DNA from: Mustela lutreola
Lineage: Eukaryota > Chordata > Mammalia > Carnivora > Mustelidae
DNA: 64,000 nucleotides
Reading direction: 5' to 3'
Assembly: GCF_030435805.1 (NCBI RefSeq)
Contig: NC_081296.1
Span: forward strand, 30,159,745 to 30,223,744
Below are positions 35,372-47,075 of this stretch, in pieces (positions within the stretch are counted from its first letter, which is position 1; each line of letters begins with the position of its first letter). The notes below the pieces were generated by a model, which ran no database searches, was not told where the DNA came from, and saw nothing but the letters and a program-made list of their open reading frames with translations. The position numbers were made by a program, and so were the translations under genes.

Positions 35372-36963
35372 AGTGCAGGGGACCGTGCGGGGATCAGCAG
35401 CCCCCAGACCCTCGGGGCATTTGAGGGCGCGCTGCTGCAGCTGGGCGCTAGAGGAGAACGAACGCTCGAGCGTCTGCGCGCGTTGGGCCCGGAGCCCAGG
35501 CGCCTCTGCGCGTGCCCACGGGGGTGTTCTGGCACTCAAGCTGGCCCACCGCCCCAATCCCCTTCCCAGGACAGCTCCCCGGGAGCCAGGGCTTCGCCAT
35601 CCTCGTCTCCTCGTGTCCTTCGGCGGGCCTGGCCGGCTAGGTCCTCGGTGTGTCGACATGCAGCAGAGGTGAGCGGAAGCCTTGGGCTCGGAGGGAGGCC
35701 CGAGACGCCTTGGGAAGCGGGTAGCCCAGCAGTGACTCTGCAGCAGGCCGTGGGCTTGGGGTGGCGGTCCTCGTGGTCCAGACGTCGTGGGCCACCCCGG
35801 GAGCGGGTGCCCTTGAGCCATCCCAGGGGCAGGGAACGCGAGCGTGGGGCCGGGTGGCTGGCAAGACCCGGAAAGCGCAGAGTGGCCGCCATAGGATCAG
35901 GGGATCCTGAGGCCCCCTGATCCATCTGGGCGTGTCTCGTGGGCCTACGAACGTACTGGACGTGAGACTTGTGTTCTCAGAAGCTTCTGTGATCTTCTGC
36001 CACGGGGTGTTGCTCGAGGCCCGGGACTTGGCTTTTTTCCGCGGGCTGACGAGGCCTGAGCTCCTGCCCCACAGCGCAGACGCCCAAGGCGTTGGAGACC
36101 ACACCAGGCTGCTTGCGAATAGCGCAAGAGGATACCTTGTGCTCGCGAGACAGCCGGGTTCCACGGGGCTACGGGGCGGAATCTGCGAGGGCCAGGCCCT
36201 TGCAGCCATTGGGTCGGAGCCTCTCTCCGGAGGCTCTCAAGCACCGGGGACCGGGTCCTGACGAAGCGGCGCTGCACGGCGAGAGTCGGGTACCTCGCCC
36301 AGGGCAGCCGGTGGGTGGTGTGCCTGGCTGTAGTGGTGGACAGCGACCTGGCATTCAGAGCTCGGCCCTGGGGCAGCCGTGGGCCCGAGCCACCTTGGGC
36401 TTCCAGGGTAGGGACTCCGATCCTTGGCTCCCAGGTGGGACCATGGGTGGGTGGGCGGCGTCCTGGCCACAAGTCCCTGACCGCCACCCTCGGCTCTCGT
36501 GCAAGGGAGACAGCGGGGACACGTCAAAACCCTGTGCTCCGTGCCATGTTCACGGACCGTTCTGCCGACGGTGGTGCTGACCCAGGGGCCTAGATCTCCC
36601 TTGTTTGGGGATGCCCTGGTAAGGGCAGCTGGGGCCCTGGGCCCTGCTCCGTCGTCTCGCACATCAGACATGCGTGGGTCGGCCGTATGTCCGGCCCCCT
36701 CCGGCCAGGACGTTGGGAAAGGTAGCCCTCGGCCGTCCGGCCGGTGCCCCGGACCAGGGCTTTTGGACAGCTGGTCTCTCCGTCTCTCCTCAGAACCGCA
36801 TCCACAAGCGGGGAGATCGCCCGCACCAGCTCGTCTTGCCTGGCCCGGCCCTGCCCACAGGTCCAATGTCTCAGGACCCCGGCTCATGGCGCAGTCCGCC
36901 ACGCAGCCCCGGTAAGCATGTTCTGGGGGCGACGCGACCGCACGCATTGCCGCCAACCTGCTT

Positions 36964-37044
36964 GGGTCAATGATGACAACTCAAATGGTCTCGAAGAGCG
37001 GTGATGACCTAAAAATCATGCTCAATAGGATTACGCTGAGGCCC
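36964..37044 (+). ncRNA. SNORD115: SNORD115 type A, copy A12
   Basis: Type-A consensus; intron start GTAAGCATG. Flanking exons are 36794..36911 and 37295..37339. Confidence 0.96.
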
Positions 37045-38644
37045 AATGCAGGCGTCTGTGCCGGGATCAGCATCCCCCGGAGCCTCGGGGCCCTGGAGGA
37101 ACGCTGCCGTTGGGAGCTTGAGGCCAAGGATCCCCCGGGGATCCCTGCTCCTGCCCTGGAAAGCCCGTGCACGTCAGGGGCCCCTCGAGGTGTGGAGGCA
37201 GCCCACCCGGCCTAGAGACTGAATCCCCTCCCCTCCCCTGGACAGCTCCCTGGGAGCCATGCCTTAGGAACCCTTGTCTCCTTGTGTCTTGCAGCGGGCC
37301 TTGGGCGCCAGGTGGTAGGCGCGGCGTGGGCCACGACAGGTGAGTGGGAGACTCTGGGCCTGGCGGGAGATGGCAGACGCCATGGGCGTCGTCCGCGAAG
37401 CCAGAGTCACGGCACGGGGCTCTGGCTCCACCACTGAGCTACGGGTGGAGGCCCCCGTTGTCCACACAGCGGTGGCTGGTGCGTGATCAGGCTCCCTTGA
37501 GCCATCCCAGGTGCAGGGAACGCGAACGTTGGGCCGCGGGAACTGGCCGGGACTGGATCCCGGGGGGATGCCGCCATAGATCCGCGTGGCCCTGAGGCCT
37601 CCTTGGACCTCCCTTTGTGTCCTGTGCGCCCGTGAGGAGACGGGTTCGGGAGACCCTTGGCGTCAGGGACTTCTGTCCCCCTCAGCGAGTGGCGGTTGCT
37701 CGAGCCAACCCCAGCGCATGTTTCTTGGGGCTGGAGCGGGCAGAGCTCCTGCCCTAGGCACCAGACTCCCAAGGACTTTGGGAGCCTGGGAGGCTGCTGA
37801 AGTACAGCCCTCGATGTTTGCTTGGGCTGCCGATGGAGCATGGTTTGGCTGGACGTGGGCAAGAATGGGCGAGCCCCAGGCCACAGCGGGCATTGGGCGA
37901 GAGCCTATCGGGCCAGGCCCCCAGAGGAGGGGCCGCCACGCGGGGACACTCTGGACACTGTTGCAGGGCGGGCATTGGTCCCCTGCCTCCCGCTGGCGGG
38001 AGACCGTGACCCGCGACTCCCTCTCCAGACGTGGCCCGTCGGGGCATGGGGGCCAACGTTGGCTGCGAGTGCCAGCGCCCGGATGCACGGACGGCAGCCG
38101 GGCCAATCTGGGGTTGGCGTCTGCCTGGCCATAAGTTCTGAGGCCGCCCCCGTTGGCTCAGGGCCCCGGTAGGCATCGGGTGGGGGGGTAACTCGATAAC
38201 CTAGTATTCCCGCCCACGTTGTGGGGCCTTTCTTAGCAAGGGGTGGTTCCCACAGGGGCCCTGATCTCCACAGATTCTGTAGGCCCAGGGATGTACAGCG
38301 GCTCCCCAGGGCCCTTTTCCTTGCTTGCGGCAGCTCCGAGCCTTGGGTCGTTCGTTCCTCCACCCGCCTGGCCAGCAGCCGCCAGGGCTTCGGGCGTGAC
38401 CGATCGTGGCCGCATGGGGTACGAGCCACAGAGCAGGCCGTTCTGACAGCTGGCCTCTCCCTCTGTCCTTAGAACCCCGTCCCCCAGGGAGGATCTCGCC
38501 TTGACGACCAAGTCTGGCTTTTCCCAGCCCCGCCCAAAGGGCCCGTGTCTCGGATCGCCGGGGCATGGCGCCGTCCCGACCGCTCCCTCGGTAAGGAGGG
38601 GTTCCGGGTGGGCAGGGACCTCACGCGTCGCCCCCGGCTTGCTT

Positions 38645-38725
38645 GGGTCAATGATGAGAACTCATATGGTCTCGAAGAGGGATGATGACCTAAAAATCAT
38701 GCTCAATAGGATTACGCTGAGGCCC
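38645..38725 (+). ncRNA. SNORD115: SNORD115 type B, copy B12 (alpha variant)
   Basis: G at nt 36; flanked by exons 38473..38590 and 40148..40265. It is the last alpha-type B copy in the window. Confidence 0.96.
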
Positions 38726-40317
38726 AGGGCAGGAGACCGTGCGGGGATCAGCAGCCCCCAGACCCTCGGGGCATTTGAGGGCGCGCTGCTGCAGCTGGGC
38801 GCTAGAGGAGAACGAACGCTCGAGCGTCTCCGCGCGTTGGGCCCGGAGCCCAGGCGCCTCTGCGCGTGCCCACGGGGGTGTTCTGGCACTCAAGCTGGCC
38901 CACCGCCCCATTCCCCTTCCCAGGACAGCTCCCCGGGAGCCAGGGCTTCGCCATCCTCGTCTCCTCGTGTCCTTCGGCGGGCCTGGCCGGCTAGGTCCTC
39001 GGTGTGTCGACATGCAGCAGAGGTGAGCGGAAGCCTTGGGCTCGGAGGGAGGCCCGAGACGCCTTGGGAAGCGGGTAGCCCAGCAGTGACTCTGCAGCAG
39101 GCCGTGGGCTTGGGGTGGCGGTCCTCGTGGTCCAGACGTCGTGGGCCACCCCGGGAGCGGGTGCCCTTGAGCCATCCCAGGGGCAGGGAACGCGAGCGTG
39201 GGGCCGGGTGGCTGGCAAGACCCGGAAAGCGCAGAGTGGCCGCCATAGGATCAGGGGACCCTGAGGCCCCCTGATCCATCTGGGCGTGTCTCGTGGGCCT
39301 ACGAACGTAGTGGACGTGAGACTTGTGGTCTCAGAAGCTTCTGTGATCTTCTGCCACGGGGTGTTGCTCGAGGCCCGGGACTTGGCTTGTTTCCGCGGGC
39401 TGACGAGGCCTGAGCTCCCGCCCCACAGCGCAGACGCCCAAGGCGTTGGAGACCCCACCAGGCTGCTTGCGAAGAGCGCAAGAGGATTCCTTGTGCTCGC
39501 GAGACAGCCGGGTTCCACGGGGCTACGGGGCGGAATCTGCGAGGACCAGGCCCTTGCAGCCATTGGGTCGGAGCCTCTCTCCGGAGGCTCTCAAGCACCG
39601 GGGACCGGGTCCTGACGAAGCGGCGCTGCACGGCGAGAGTCGGGTACCTCGCCCAGGGCAGCCGGTGGGTGGTGTGCCTGGCCGTAGTGGTGGACAGCGA
39701 CCTGGCATTCAGAGCTCGGCCCTGGGGCAGCCGTGGGCCCGAGCCACCTTGGGCATCCAGGGTAGGGGCTCCCATCCTTGGCTCCCAGGTGGGACCATGG
39801 GTGGGTGGGCGGCGTCCTGGCCAACAGTCCCTGACCGCCCCCCTCGGCTCCCGTGCAAGGGAGACAGCGGGGACACGTCAAAACCCTGTGCTCCGTGCCA
39901 TGTTCACGGACCGTTCTGCCGACGGTGGTGCTGACCCAGGGGCCTAGATCTCCCTTGTTTGGGGATGCCCTGGTAAGGGCAGCTGGGGCCCTGGGCCCTG
40001 CTCCGTCGTCTCGCACATCAGCCATGCGTGGGTCGGCCGTATGCCCGGCCCCCACCGGCCAGGACGTTGGGAAAGGTAGCCCTCGGCCGTCAGGCCGGTG
40101 CCCCGGACCAGGGCTTTTGGACAGCTGGTCTCTCCGTCTCTCCTCAGAACCGCATCCACAAGCGGGGAGAACGCCCGCACCAGCTCGTCTTGCCTGGCCC
40201 GGCCCTGCCCACAGGTCCAATGTCTCAGGACCCCGGCCCATGGCGCAGTCCGCCACGCAGCCCCGGTAAGCAGGTTCTGGGGGCGACGCGACCGCACGCA
40301 TCGCCGCCAACCTGCTT

Positions 40318-40397
40318 GGGTCAATGATGACAACTCAAATGGTCTCGAAGAGCGGTGATGTCCTAAAAATCATGCTCAATAGGATTACGCTAGGCCC
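40318..40397 (+). pseudogene. SNORD115: SNORD115 type A, copy A13, D box destroyed
   Basis: Only 80 nt long: one G is missing from the D box, so CTGAGG reads CTAGG at 40390. The C' box is also altered, GTGATGT at 40355..40361. The C box, terminal stem and 18-nt HTR2C guide are intact. A D box is needed for 15.5K/fibrillarin snoRNP assembly and RNA stability, so this copy probably yields no stable snoRNA (inferred from the family rule). Its flanking exons, 40148..40265 and 40648..40692, keep their splice sites. Confidence 0.85.
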
Positions 40398-41994
40398 AAT
40401 GCAGGCGTCTGTGCCGGGATCAGCATCCCCCGGAGCCTCGGGGCCCTGGAGGGGCGCTGCCGTTGGGAGCTTGAGGCCAAGGATCCCCCGGGGATCCCTG
40501 CTCCTGCCCTGGAAAGCCCGTGCACGTCAGGGGCCCCTCGAGGTGTGGAGGCAGCCCACCCGGCCTAGAGACTGAATCCCCTCCCCTCCCCTGGACAGCA
40601 GCCTGGGAGCCATGCCTTAGGAACCCTTGTCTCCTTGTGTCTTGCAGCGGGCCTTGGGCGCCAGGTGGTAGGCGCGGCGTTGGCCACGACAGGTGAGTGG
40701 GAGACTCTGGGCCTGGCGGGAGATGGCAGACGCCATGGGCGTCGTCCGCGAAGCCAGAGTCTCGGCACGGGGCTCTGGCTCCACCACTGAGCTACGGGTG
40801 GAGGCCCCCGTTGTCCACACAGCGTTGGCTGGCGCGTGATCAGGCTCCCTTGAGCCATCCCAGGTGCAGGGAACGCGAACGTTGGGCCGCGGGAACTGGC
40901 CGGGACTGGATCCCGGGGGGATGCCGCCATAGATCCGCGTGGCCCTGAGGCCTCCTTGGACCTCCCTTTGTGTCCTGTGCGCCCGTGAGGAGACGGGTTC
41001 GGGAGACCCTTGGCATCAGGGACTTCTGTCCCCCTCAGCGAGTGGCGGTTGCTCGAGCCAACCCCAGCGCATGTTTCTTGGGGCTGGAGCGGGCAGAGCT
41101 CCTGCCCTAGGCACCACACTCCCAAGGACTTTGGGAGCCTGGGAGGCTGCTGAAGTACAGCCCTCGATGTTTGCTTGGGCTGCCGATGGAGCATGGTTTG
41201 GCTGGACGTGGGCAAGAATGGGCGACCCCAGGCCACAGCGGGCATTGGGCGAGAGCCTGTCGGGTCAGGCCCCCAGAAGAGGGGCCGCCACGCGGGGAGA
41301 CTCTGGACCCTGTTGCAGGGCGGGCATTGGTCCCCTGCCTCCCGCTGGCGGGAGACCGTGACCCGCGACTCCCTCTCCAGACGTGGACCGTCGGGGCATG
41401 GGGGCCAACGTTGGCTGCTAGTGCCAGCGCCCGGATGCACGGACGGCAGCCGGGCCAATCTGGGGTTGGCGTCTGCCTGGCCATAAGTTCTGGGGCCGCC
41501 CCCGTTGGCTCGGGGCCCGGGAGGCATCGGGGGGGGGGGCACTCGATAACCTAGTGTTCCCGCCCACGTTGTAGGGCTTTTCTTAGCAAGGGGTGGTTCC
41601 CACAGGGGCCCTGATCTCCACAGTTTCTGGAGGCCCAGGGATGTACAGCGGCTCCCCAGGGCCCTTTTCCTTGCTTGCGGCGGCTCCGAGCCTTGGGTCG
41701 TTCGTTCCTCCACCCGCCTGGCCAGCCGCGGCCAGGGCTTCGGGAGTGACCGATCGTGGCCGCATGGGGCACGAGCCACAGAGCAGGCCGTTCTGACAGC
41801 TGGCCTCTCCCTCTGTCCTTAGAACCCCGTCCCCCAGGGAGGATCTCGCCTTGACGACCAAGTCTGGCTTCTCCCAGCCCCGCCGAAAGGGCCCGTGTCT
41901 CGGATCGCGGGGGCATGGCGCCGTCCTGACCGCTCCCTCGGTAAGGAGGGGTTCCGGGTGGGCAGGGACCTCACGCGTCACCCCCGGCTTGCTT

Positions 41995-42075
41995 GGGTCA
42001 ATGATGAGAACTCATATGGTCTCGAAGAGCGATGATGACCTAAAAATCATGCTCAATAGGATTACGCTGAGGCCC
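41995..42075 (+). ncRNA. SNORD115: SNORD115 type B, copy B13
   Basis: Type-B consensus; flanked by exons 41823..41940 and 43497..43614. Confidence 0.96.
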
Positions 42076-43666
42076 AGTGCAGGGGACCGTGCGGGGATCA
42101 GCAGCCCCCAGACCCTCGGGGCATTTTAGGGCGCGCTGCTGCAGCTGGGCGCTAGAGGAGAACGAACGCTCGAGCGTCTCCTCGCGTTGGGCCCGGAGCC
42201 CAGGCGCCTCTTCGCGTGCCCACGGGGGTGTTCTGGCACTCAAGCTGGCCCACCGCCCCATTCCCCTTCCCAGGACAGCTCCCCGGGAGCCAGGGCTTCG
42301 CCATCCTCGTCTCCTCGTGTCCTTCGACGGGCCTGGCCGGCTAGGTCCTCGGTGTGTCGACATGCAGCAGAGGTGAGCGGAAGCCTTGGGCTCGGAGGGA
42401 GGCCCGAGACGCCTTGGGAAGCGGGTAGCCCAGCAGTGACTCTGCAGCAGGCCGTGGGCTTGGGGTGGCGGTCCTCGTGGTCCAGACGTCGTGGGCCACC
42501 CCGGGAGCGGGTGCCCTTGAGCCATCCCAGGGGCAGGGAACGCGAGCGTGGGGCCGGGTGGCTGGCAAGACCCGGAAAGCGCAGAGTGGCCGCCAGAGGA
42601 TCAGGGGACCCTGAGGCCCCCTGATCCATCTGGGCGTGTCTCGTGGGCATACGAACGTAGTGGACGTGAGACTAGTGGTCTCAGAAGCTTCTGTGCTCTT
42701 CTGCCACGGGGTGTTGCTCGAGGCCCGGGACTTGGCTTGTTTCCGCGGGCTGACGAGGCCTGAGGTCCCGCCCCACAGCGCAGACGCCCAAGGCGTTGGA
42801 GACCCCACCAGGCTGCTTGCAAAGAGCGCAAGAGGATTCCTTGTGCTCGCGAGACAGCCGGGTTCCACGGGGCTACGGGGCGGAATCTGCGAGGGCCAGG
42901 CCCTTGCAGCCATTGGGTCGGAGCCTCTCTCCGGAGGCTCTCAAGCACCGGGGACCGGGTCCTGACGAAGCGGCGCTGCACGGCGAGAGTCGGGTACCTC
43001 GCCCAGGGCAGCCGGTGGGTGGTGTGCCTGGCCGTAGTGGTGGACAGCGACCTGGCATTCCGAGCTCGGCCCTGGGGCAGCCGTTGGCCCGAGCCACCTT
43101 GGGCTTCCAGGGTAGGGGCTCCGATCCTTGGCTCCCAGGTGGGACCATGGGTGGTGGGCGGCGTCCTGGCCAAAAGTCCCTGACCGCCCCCCTCGGCTCC
43201 CGTGCAAGGGAGACAGCGGGGACACGTCAAAACCCTTTGCTCCGTGCCATGTTCACGGACCATTCTGCCGACGGTTGTGCTGACCCAGGGGCCTAAATCT
43301 CCCTTGTTTGGGGATGCCCTGGTAAGGGCAGCTGAGGCCCTGGGCCCTGCTCCGTCGTCTCGCACATCAGCCATGCGTGGGTCGGCCGTATGCCCGGCCC
43401 CCACCGGCCAGGACGTTGGGAAAGGTAGCCCTCGGCCGTCCGGCCGGTGCCCCGGACCAGGGCTTTTGGACAGCTGGTCTCTCCGTCTCTCCTCAGAACC
43501 GCATCCACAAGCGGGGAGAACGCCCGCACCAGCTCGTCTTGCCTGGCCCGGCCCTGCCCACAGGTCCAATGTCTCAGGACACCGGCTCATGGCGCAGTCC
43601 GCCACGCAGCCCCGGTAAGCAGGTTCTGGGGGCGACGCGACCGCACGCATCGCCGCCAACCTGCTT

Positions 43667-43747
43667 GGGTCAATGATGACAACTCAAATGGTCTCGAAGA
43701 GCGGTGATGACCTAAAAATCATGCTCAATAGGATTACGCTGAGGCCC
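43667..43747 (+). ncRNA. SNORD115: SNORD115 type A, copy A14
   Basis: Identical to the type-A consensus; flanked by exons 43497..43614 and 43998..44042. Confidence 0.96.
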
Positions 43748-45344
43748 AATGCAGGCGTCTGTGCCGGGATCAGCATCCCCCGGAGCCTCGGGGCCCTGGA
43801 GGGGCGCTGCCGTTGGGAGCTTGAGGCCAAGGATCCCCCGGGGATCCCTGCTCCTGCCCTGGAAAGCCCGTGCACATCAGGGGCCCCTCGAGGTGTGGAG
43901 GCAGCCCACCCGGCCTAGAGACTGAATCCCCTCCCCTCCCCTGGAGAGCTCCCTGGGAGCCATGCCTTAGGAACCGTTGTCTCCTTGTGTCTTGCAGCGG
44001 GCCTTGGGCGCCAGGTGGTAGGCGCGGCGTTGGCCACGACAGGTGAGTGGGAGACTCTGGGCCTGGCGGGAGATGGCAGGCGCCAAGGGCGTCGTCCGCG
44101 AAGCCAGAGTCACGGCACGGGGCTCTGGCTCCACCACTGAGCTACGGGTGGAGGCCCCCGTTGTCCACACAGCGTTGGCTGGCGCGTGATCAGGCTCCCT
44201 TGAGCCATCCCAGGTGCAGGGAACGCGAACGTTGGGCCGCGGGAACTGGCCGGGACTGGATCCCGGGGGGATGCCGCCATAGATCCGCGTGGCCCCTAGG
44301 CCTCCTTGGACCTCCCTTTCTGTCCTGTGCGCCCGTGAGGAGACGGGTTCGGGAGACCCTTGGCGTCAGGGACTTCTGTCCCCCTCAGCGAGTGGCGGTT
44401 GCTCGAGCCAACCCCAGCGCATGTTTCTTGGGGCTGGAGCGGGCAGAGCTCCTGCCCTAGGCACCAGACTCCCAAGGACTTTGGGAGCCTGGGAGGCTAC
44501 TGAAGTACAGCCCTCGATGTTTGCTTGGGCTGCCGATGGAGCATGGTTTGGCTGGACGTGGGCAAGAATGGGCGAGCCCCAGCCCACAGCGGGCATTGGG
44601 CGAGAGCCTGTCGGGCCAGGCCCCCAGAGGAGGGGCCGCCACGCGGGGACACTCTGGACCCTGTTGCAGGGCGGGCATTGGTCCCCTGCCTCCCGCTGGC
44701 GGGAGACCGTGACCCGCGACTCCCTCTCCAGACGTGGACCGTCGGGGCATGGGGGCCAACGTTGGCTGCGAGTGCCAGCGCCCGGATGCACGGACGGCAG
44801 CCGGGCCAATCTGGGGTTGGTGTCTGCCTGGCCATAAGTTCTGGGGCCGCCCCCGTTGGCTCGGGGCCCGGGAGGCATGGGGGGGGGGTAACTCGATAAC
44901 CTAGTGTTCCCGCCCACGTTGTGGGGCCTTTCTTAGCAAGGGGTGGTTCCCACAGGGACCCTGATCTCCACAGTTTCTGGAGGCCCAGGGATGTACAGCG
45001 GCTCCCCAGGGCCCTTTTCCTTGCTTGCGGCGGCTCCGAGCCTTGGGTCGTTCGTTCCTCCACCCGCCTGGCCAGCAGCGGCCAGGGCTTCGGGCGTGAC
45101 CGATCGTGGCCGCATGGGGCACGAGCCACAGAGCAGGCCGTTCTGACAGCTGGCCTCTCCCTCTGTCCTTAGAACCCCGTCCCCCAGGGAGGATCTCGCC
45201 TGGACGTCCAAGTCTGGCTTCTCCCAGCCCCGCCCAAAGGTCCCGTGTCTCGGATCGACGAGGCATGGCGCCGTCCCGACCGCTCCCTCGGTAAGGAGGG
45301 GTTCCGGGTGGGCAGGGACCTCACGCGTCGCCCCCGGCTTGCTT

Positions 45345-45425
45345 GGGTCAATGATGAGAACTCATATGGTCTCGAAGAGCGATGATGACCTAAAAATCAT
45401 GCTCAATAGGATTACGCTGAGGCCC
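45345..45425 (+). ncRNA. SNORD115: SNORD115 type B, copy B14
   Basis: Type-B consensus; flanked by exons 45173..45290 and 46825..46942. The neighbouring dead exon at 45678..45722 has lost its 5' splice site too. Confidence 0.96.
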
Positions 45426-46994
45426 AGTGCAGGGGACCGTGTGGGGATCAGCAACCCCCAGACCCTCGGGGAATTTGAAGGCGCGCTGCTGCAGTTGGGC
45501 GCTAGAGGAGAACGAATGCTCGAGCGTCTCCGCGCGTTGGGCCCGGAGCCCACGCGCCTCTACGCGTGCCCACGGGGGTGTTGTGGCACTCAAGCTGGCC
45601 CACCGCCCCAATCCCCTTCCCAGGACATCTCCCCGGGAGCCAGGGCTTCGCCATCCTCGTCTCCTCGTGTACTTCGGCGGGCCTGGCCGGCTAGGTCCTC
45701 GGTGTGTCGACATGCAGCAGAGGGGAGCGGAAGCCTTGGGCTCGGAGGGAGGCCCGAGACGCCTTGGGAAGCGGGTAGCCCAGCAGTGACACTGCAGCAG
45801 GCCGTGGGCGTGGGGTGGCGGTCCTCGTGGTCCAGACGTCGTGGGACACCCCGGGAGCGGGTGCCCTTGAGCCATCCCTGGGGCAGGGAACGCGAGCGTG
45901 TGGCCGGGTGGCTGGCAAGACCCGGAAAGCGTAGAGTGGCCGCCATAGGATCAGGGGACCCTGAGGCCCCCTGATCCATCTGGGCGTGTCTCGTGGGCCT
46001 ACGAACGTAGTGGACGTGAGACTTGTGGTCTCAGAAGCTTCTGTGATCTTCTGCCACGGGGTGTTGCTCGAGGCCCGGGACTTGGCTTTTTTCCGCGGGC
46101 TGACGAGGCCTGAGCTCCCGGCCCACAGCGCAGACGCCCAAGGCGTTGGAGACCCCACCAGGCGGCTTGCGAAGAGCGCAAGAGGATACCTTGTGCTCGC
46201 GAGACAGCCGGGTTCCACGGGGCTACGGGGCGGAATCTGCGAGTGCCAGGCCCTTGCAGCCATTGGGTCGGAGCCACTCTCCGGAGGCTCTCAAGCACCG
46301 GGGACCGGGTCCTGACGAAGCGGCGCTGCACGGCGAGAGTCGGGTACCTCGCCCAGGGCAGCCGGTGGGTGGTGTGCCTGGCCGTAGTGGTGGACAGCGA
46401 CCTGGCATTCCGAGCTCGGCCCTGGGGCAGCCGTGGGCCCGAGCCACCTTGGGCTTCCAGGGTAGGGGCTCCGATCCTTGGCTCCCAGGTGGGACCATGG
46501 GTGGGTGGGCGGCGTCCTGGCCACAAGTCCCTGACCGCCCCCCTCGGCTCCCGTGCAAAACCCTGTGCTCCGTGCCATGTTCACGGACCGTTCTGCCGAC
46601 GGTGGTGCTGACACAGGGGCCTAGATCTCCCTTGTTTGGGGATGCCCTGGTAAGGGCAGCTGGGGCCCTGGGCCCTGTTCCGTCGTCTCGCACATCAGCC
46701 ATGCGTGGGTCGGCCGTATGCCCGGCCCCCACCGGCCAGGACGTTGGGAAAGGTAGCCCTCGGCCGTCCGGCCGGTGCCCCGGACCAGGGCTTTTGGACA
46801 GCTGGTCTCTCCGTCTCTCCTCAGAACCGCATCCACAAGCGGGGAGATCGCCCGCACCAGCTCGTCTTGCCTGGCCCGGCCCTGCCCACAGGTCCAATGT
46901 CTCAGGACCCCGGCTCATGGCGCAGTCCGCCACGCAGCCCCGGTAAGCAGGTTCTGGGGGCGACGCGACCGCACGCATCGCCGCCACCCTGATT

Positions 46995-47075
46995 GGGTCA
47001 ATGATGACATCTCAAATGGTCTCGAAGAGCGGTGATGACCTAAAAATCATGCTCAATAGGATTACGCTGAGGCCC
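46995..47075 (+). ncRNA. SNORD115: SNORD115 type A, copy A15 (nt 16 variant)
   Basis: A-to-T at nt 16 just after the C box (GACATCTC), and a changed 5' flank CCCTGATTGGG that weakens the external stem; all boxes and the guide are intact. The copy at 60377 shares both changes. Flanking exons are 46825..46942 and 47326..47370. Confidence 0.94.

Larger units (their letters stand above)
23550..36963 (+). repeat. Higher-order repeat: two 6,707-bp alpha-beta dimers
   Basis: Units 8-9 and 10-11 repeat at exactly 6,707 bp (23550, 30257, 36964). Corresponding predicted frames and snoRNA flanks read the same, and unit 12 begins a third dimer. This points to recent unequal exchange in steps of two units. 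Confidence 0.85.
33611..36963 (+). repeat. Array unit 11 (beta)
   Basis: 3,353 bp; reads the same as unit 9 wherever compared. Confidence 0.95.
36964..40317 (+). repeat. Array unit 12 (alpha, tail of another type)
   Basis: 3,354 bp. Alpha to about 39.38 kb, where GGGACTAGGC becomes GGGACTTGGC. Its tail (CCGTCAGGCC, GGGGAGAACGCC, GGCCCATGG) equals the tail of unit 16; both stand before a delta unit. Confidence 0.93.
40318..43666 (+). repeat. Array unit 13 (delta)
   Basis: 3,349 bp. Delta marks: GTGATGT C' box, GACAGCAGCCTGGG, GGCATCAGG, GCGACCCCAGG (one base short), GCTGCTAGTGCC, GGCATTTTAGG, and a 4-bp loss in GGGTGGTGGGC. Its A snoRNA has no D box. Confidence 0.93.
43667..46994 (+). repeat. 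Array unit 14 (epsilon)
   Basis: 3,328 bp. Epsilon marks: GGCCCCTAGGCC, CCAGCCCACAGC, GGACGTCCAAG, GGGGAATTTGAAGG, GAGGGGAGCGG, and a 23-nt deletion at 46558/46559. Confidence 0.93.

Noticed and set aside
40565-41779. Long open frames on both strands, up to 404 codons here on the minus strand, and many of 150-270 codons elsewhere
   Set aside because: They arise because the repeat is GC-rich and poor in stop codons. The same DNA is open in several frames, the frames cross the snoRNAs and splice sites, single-base indels between units break or fuse them, and the translations are low-complexity Pro/Arg/Gly/Ser with no domain I recognise.
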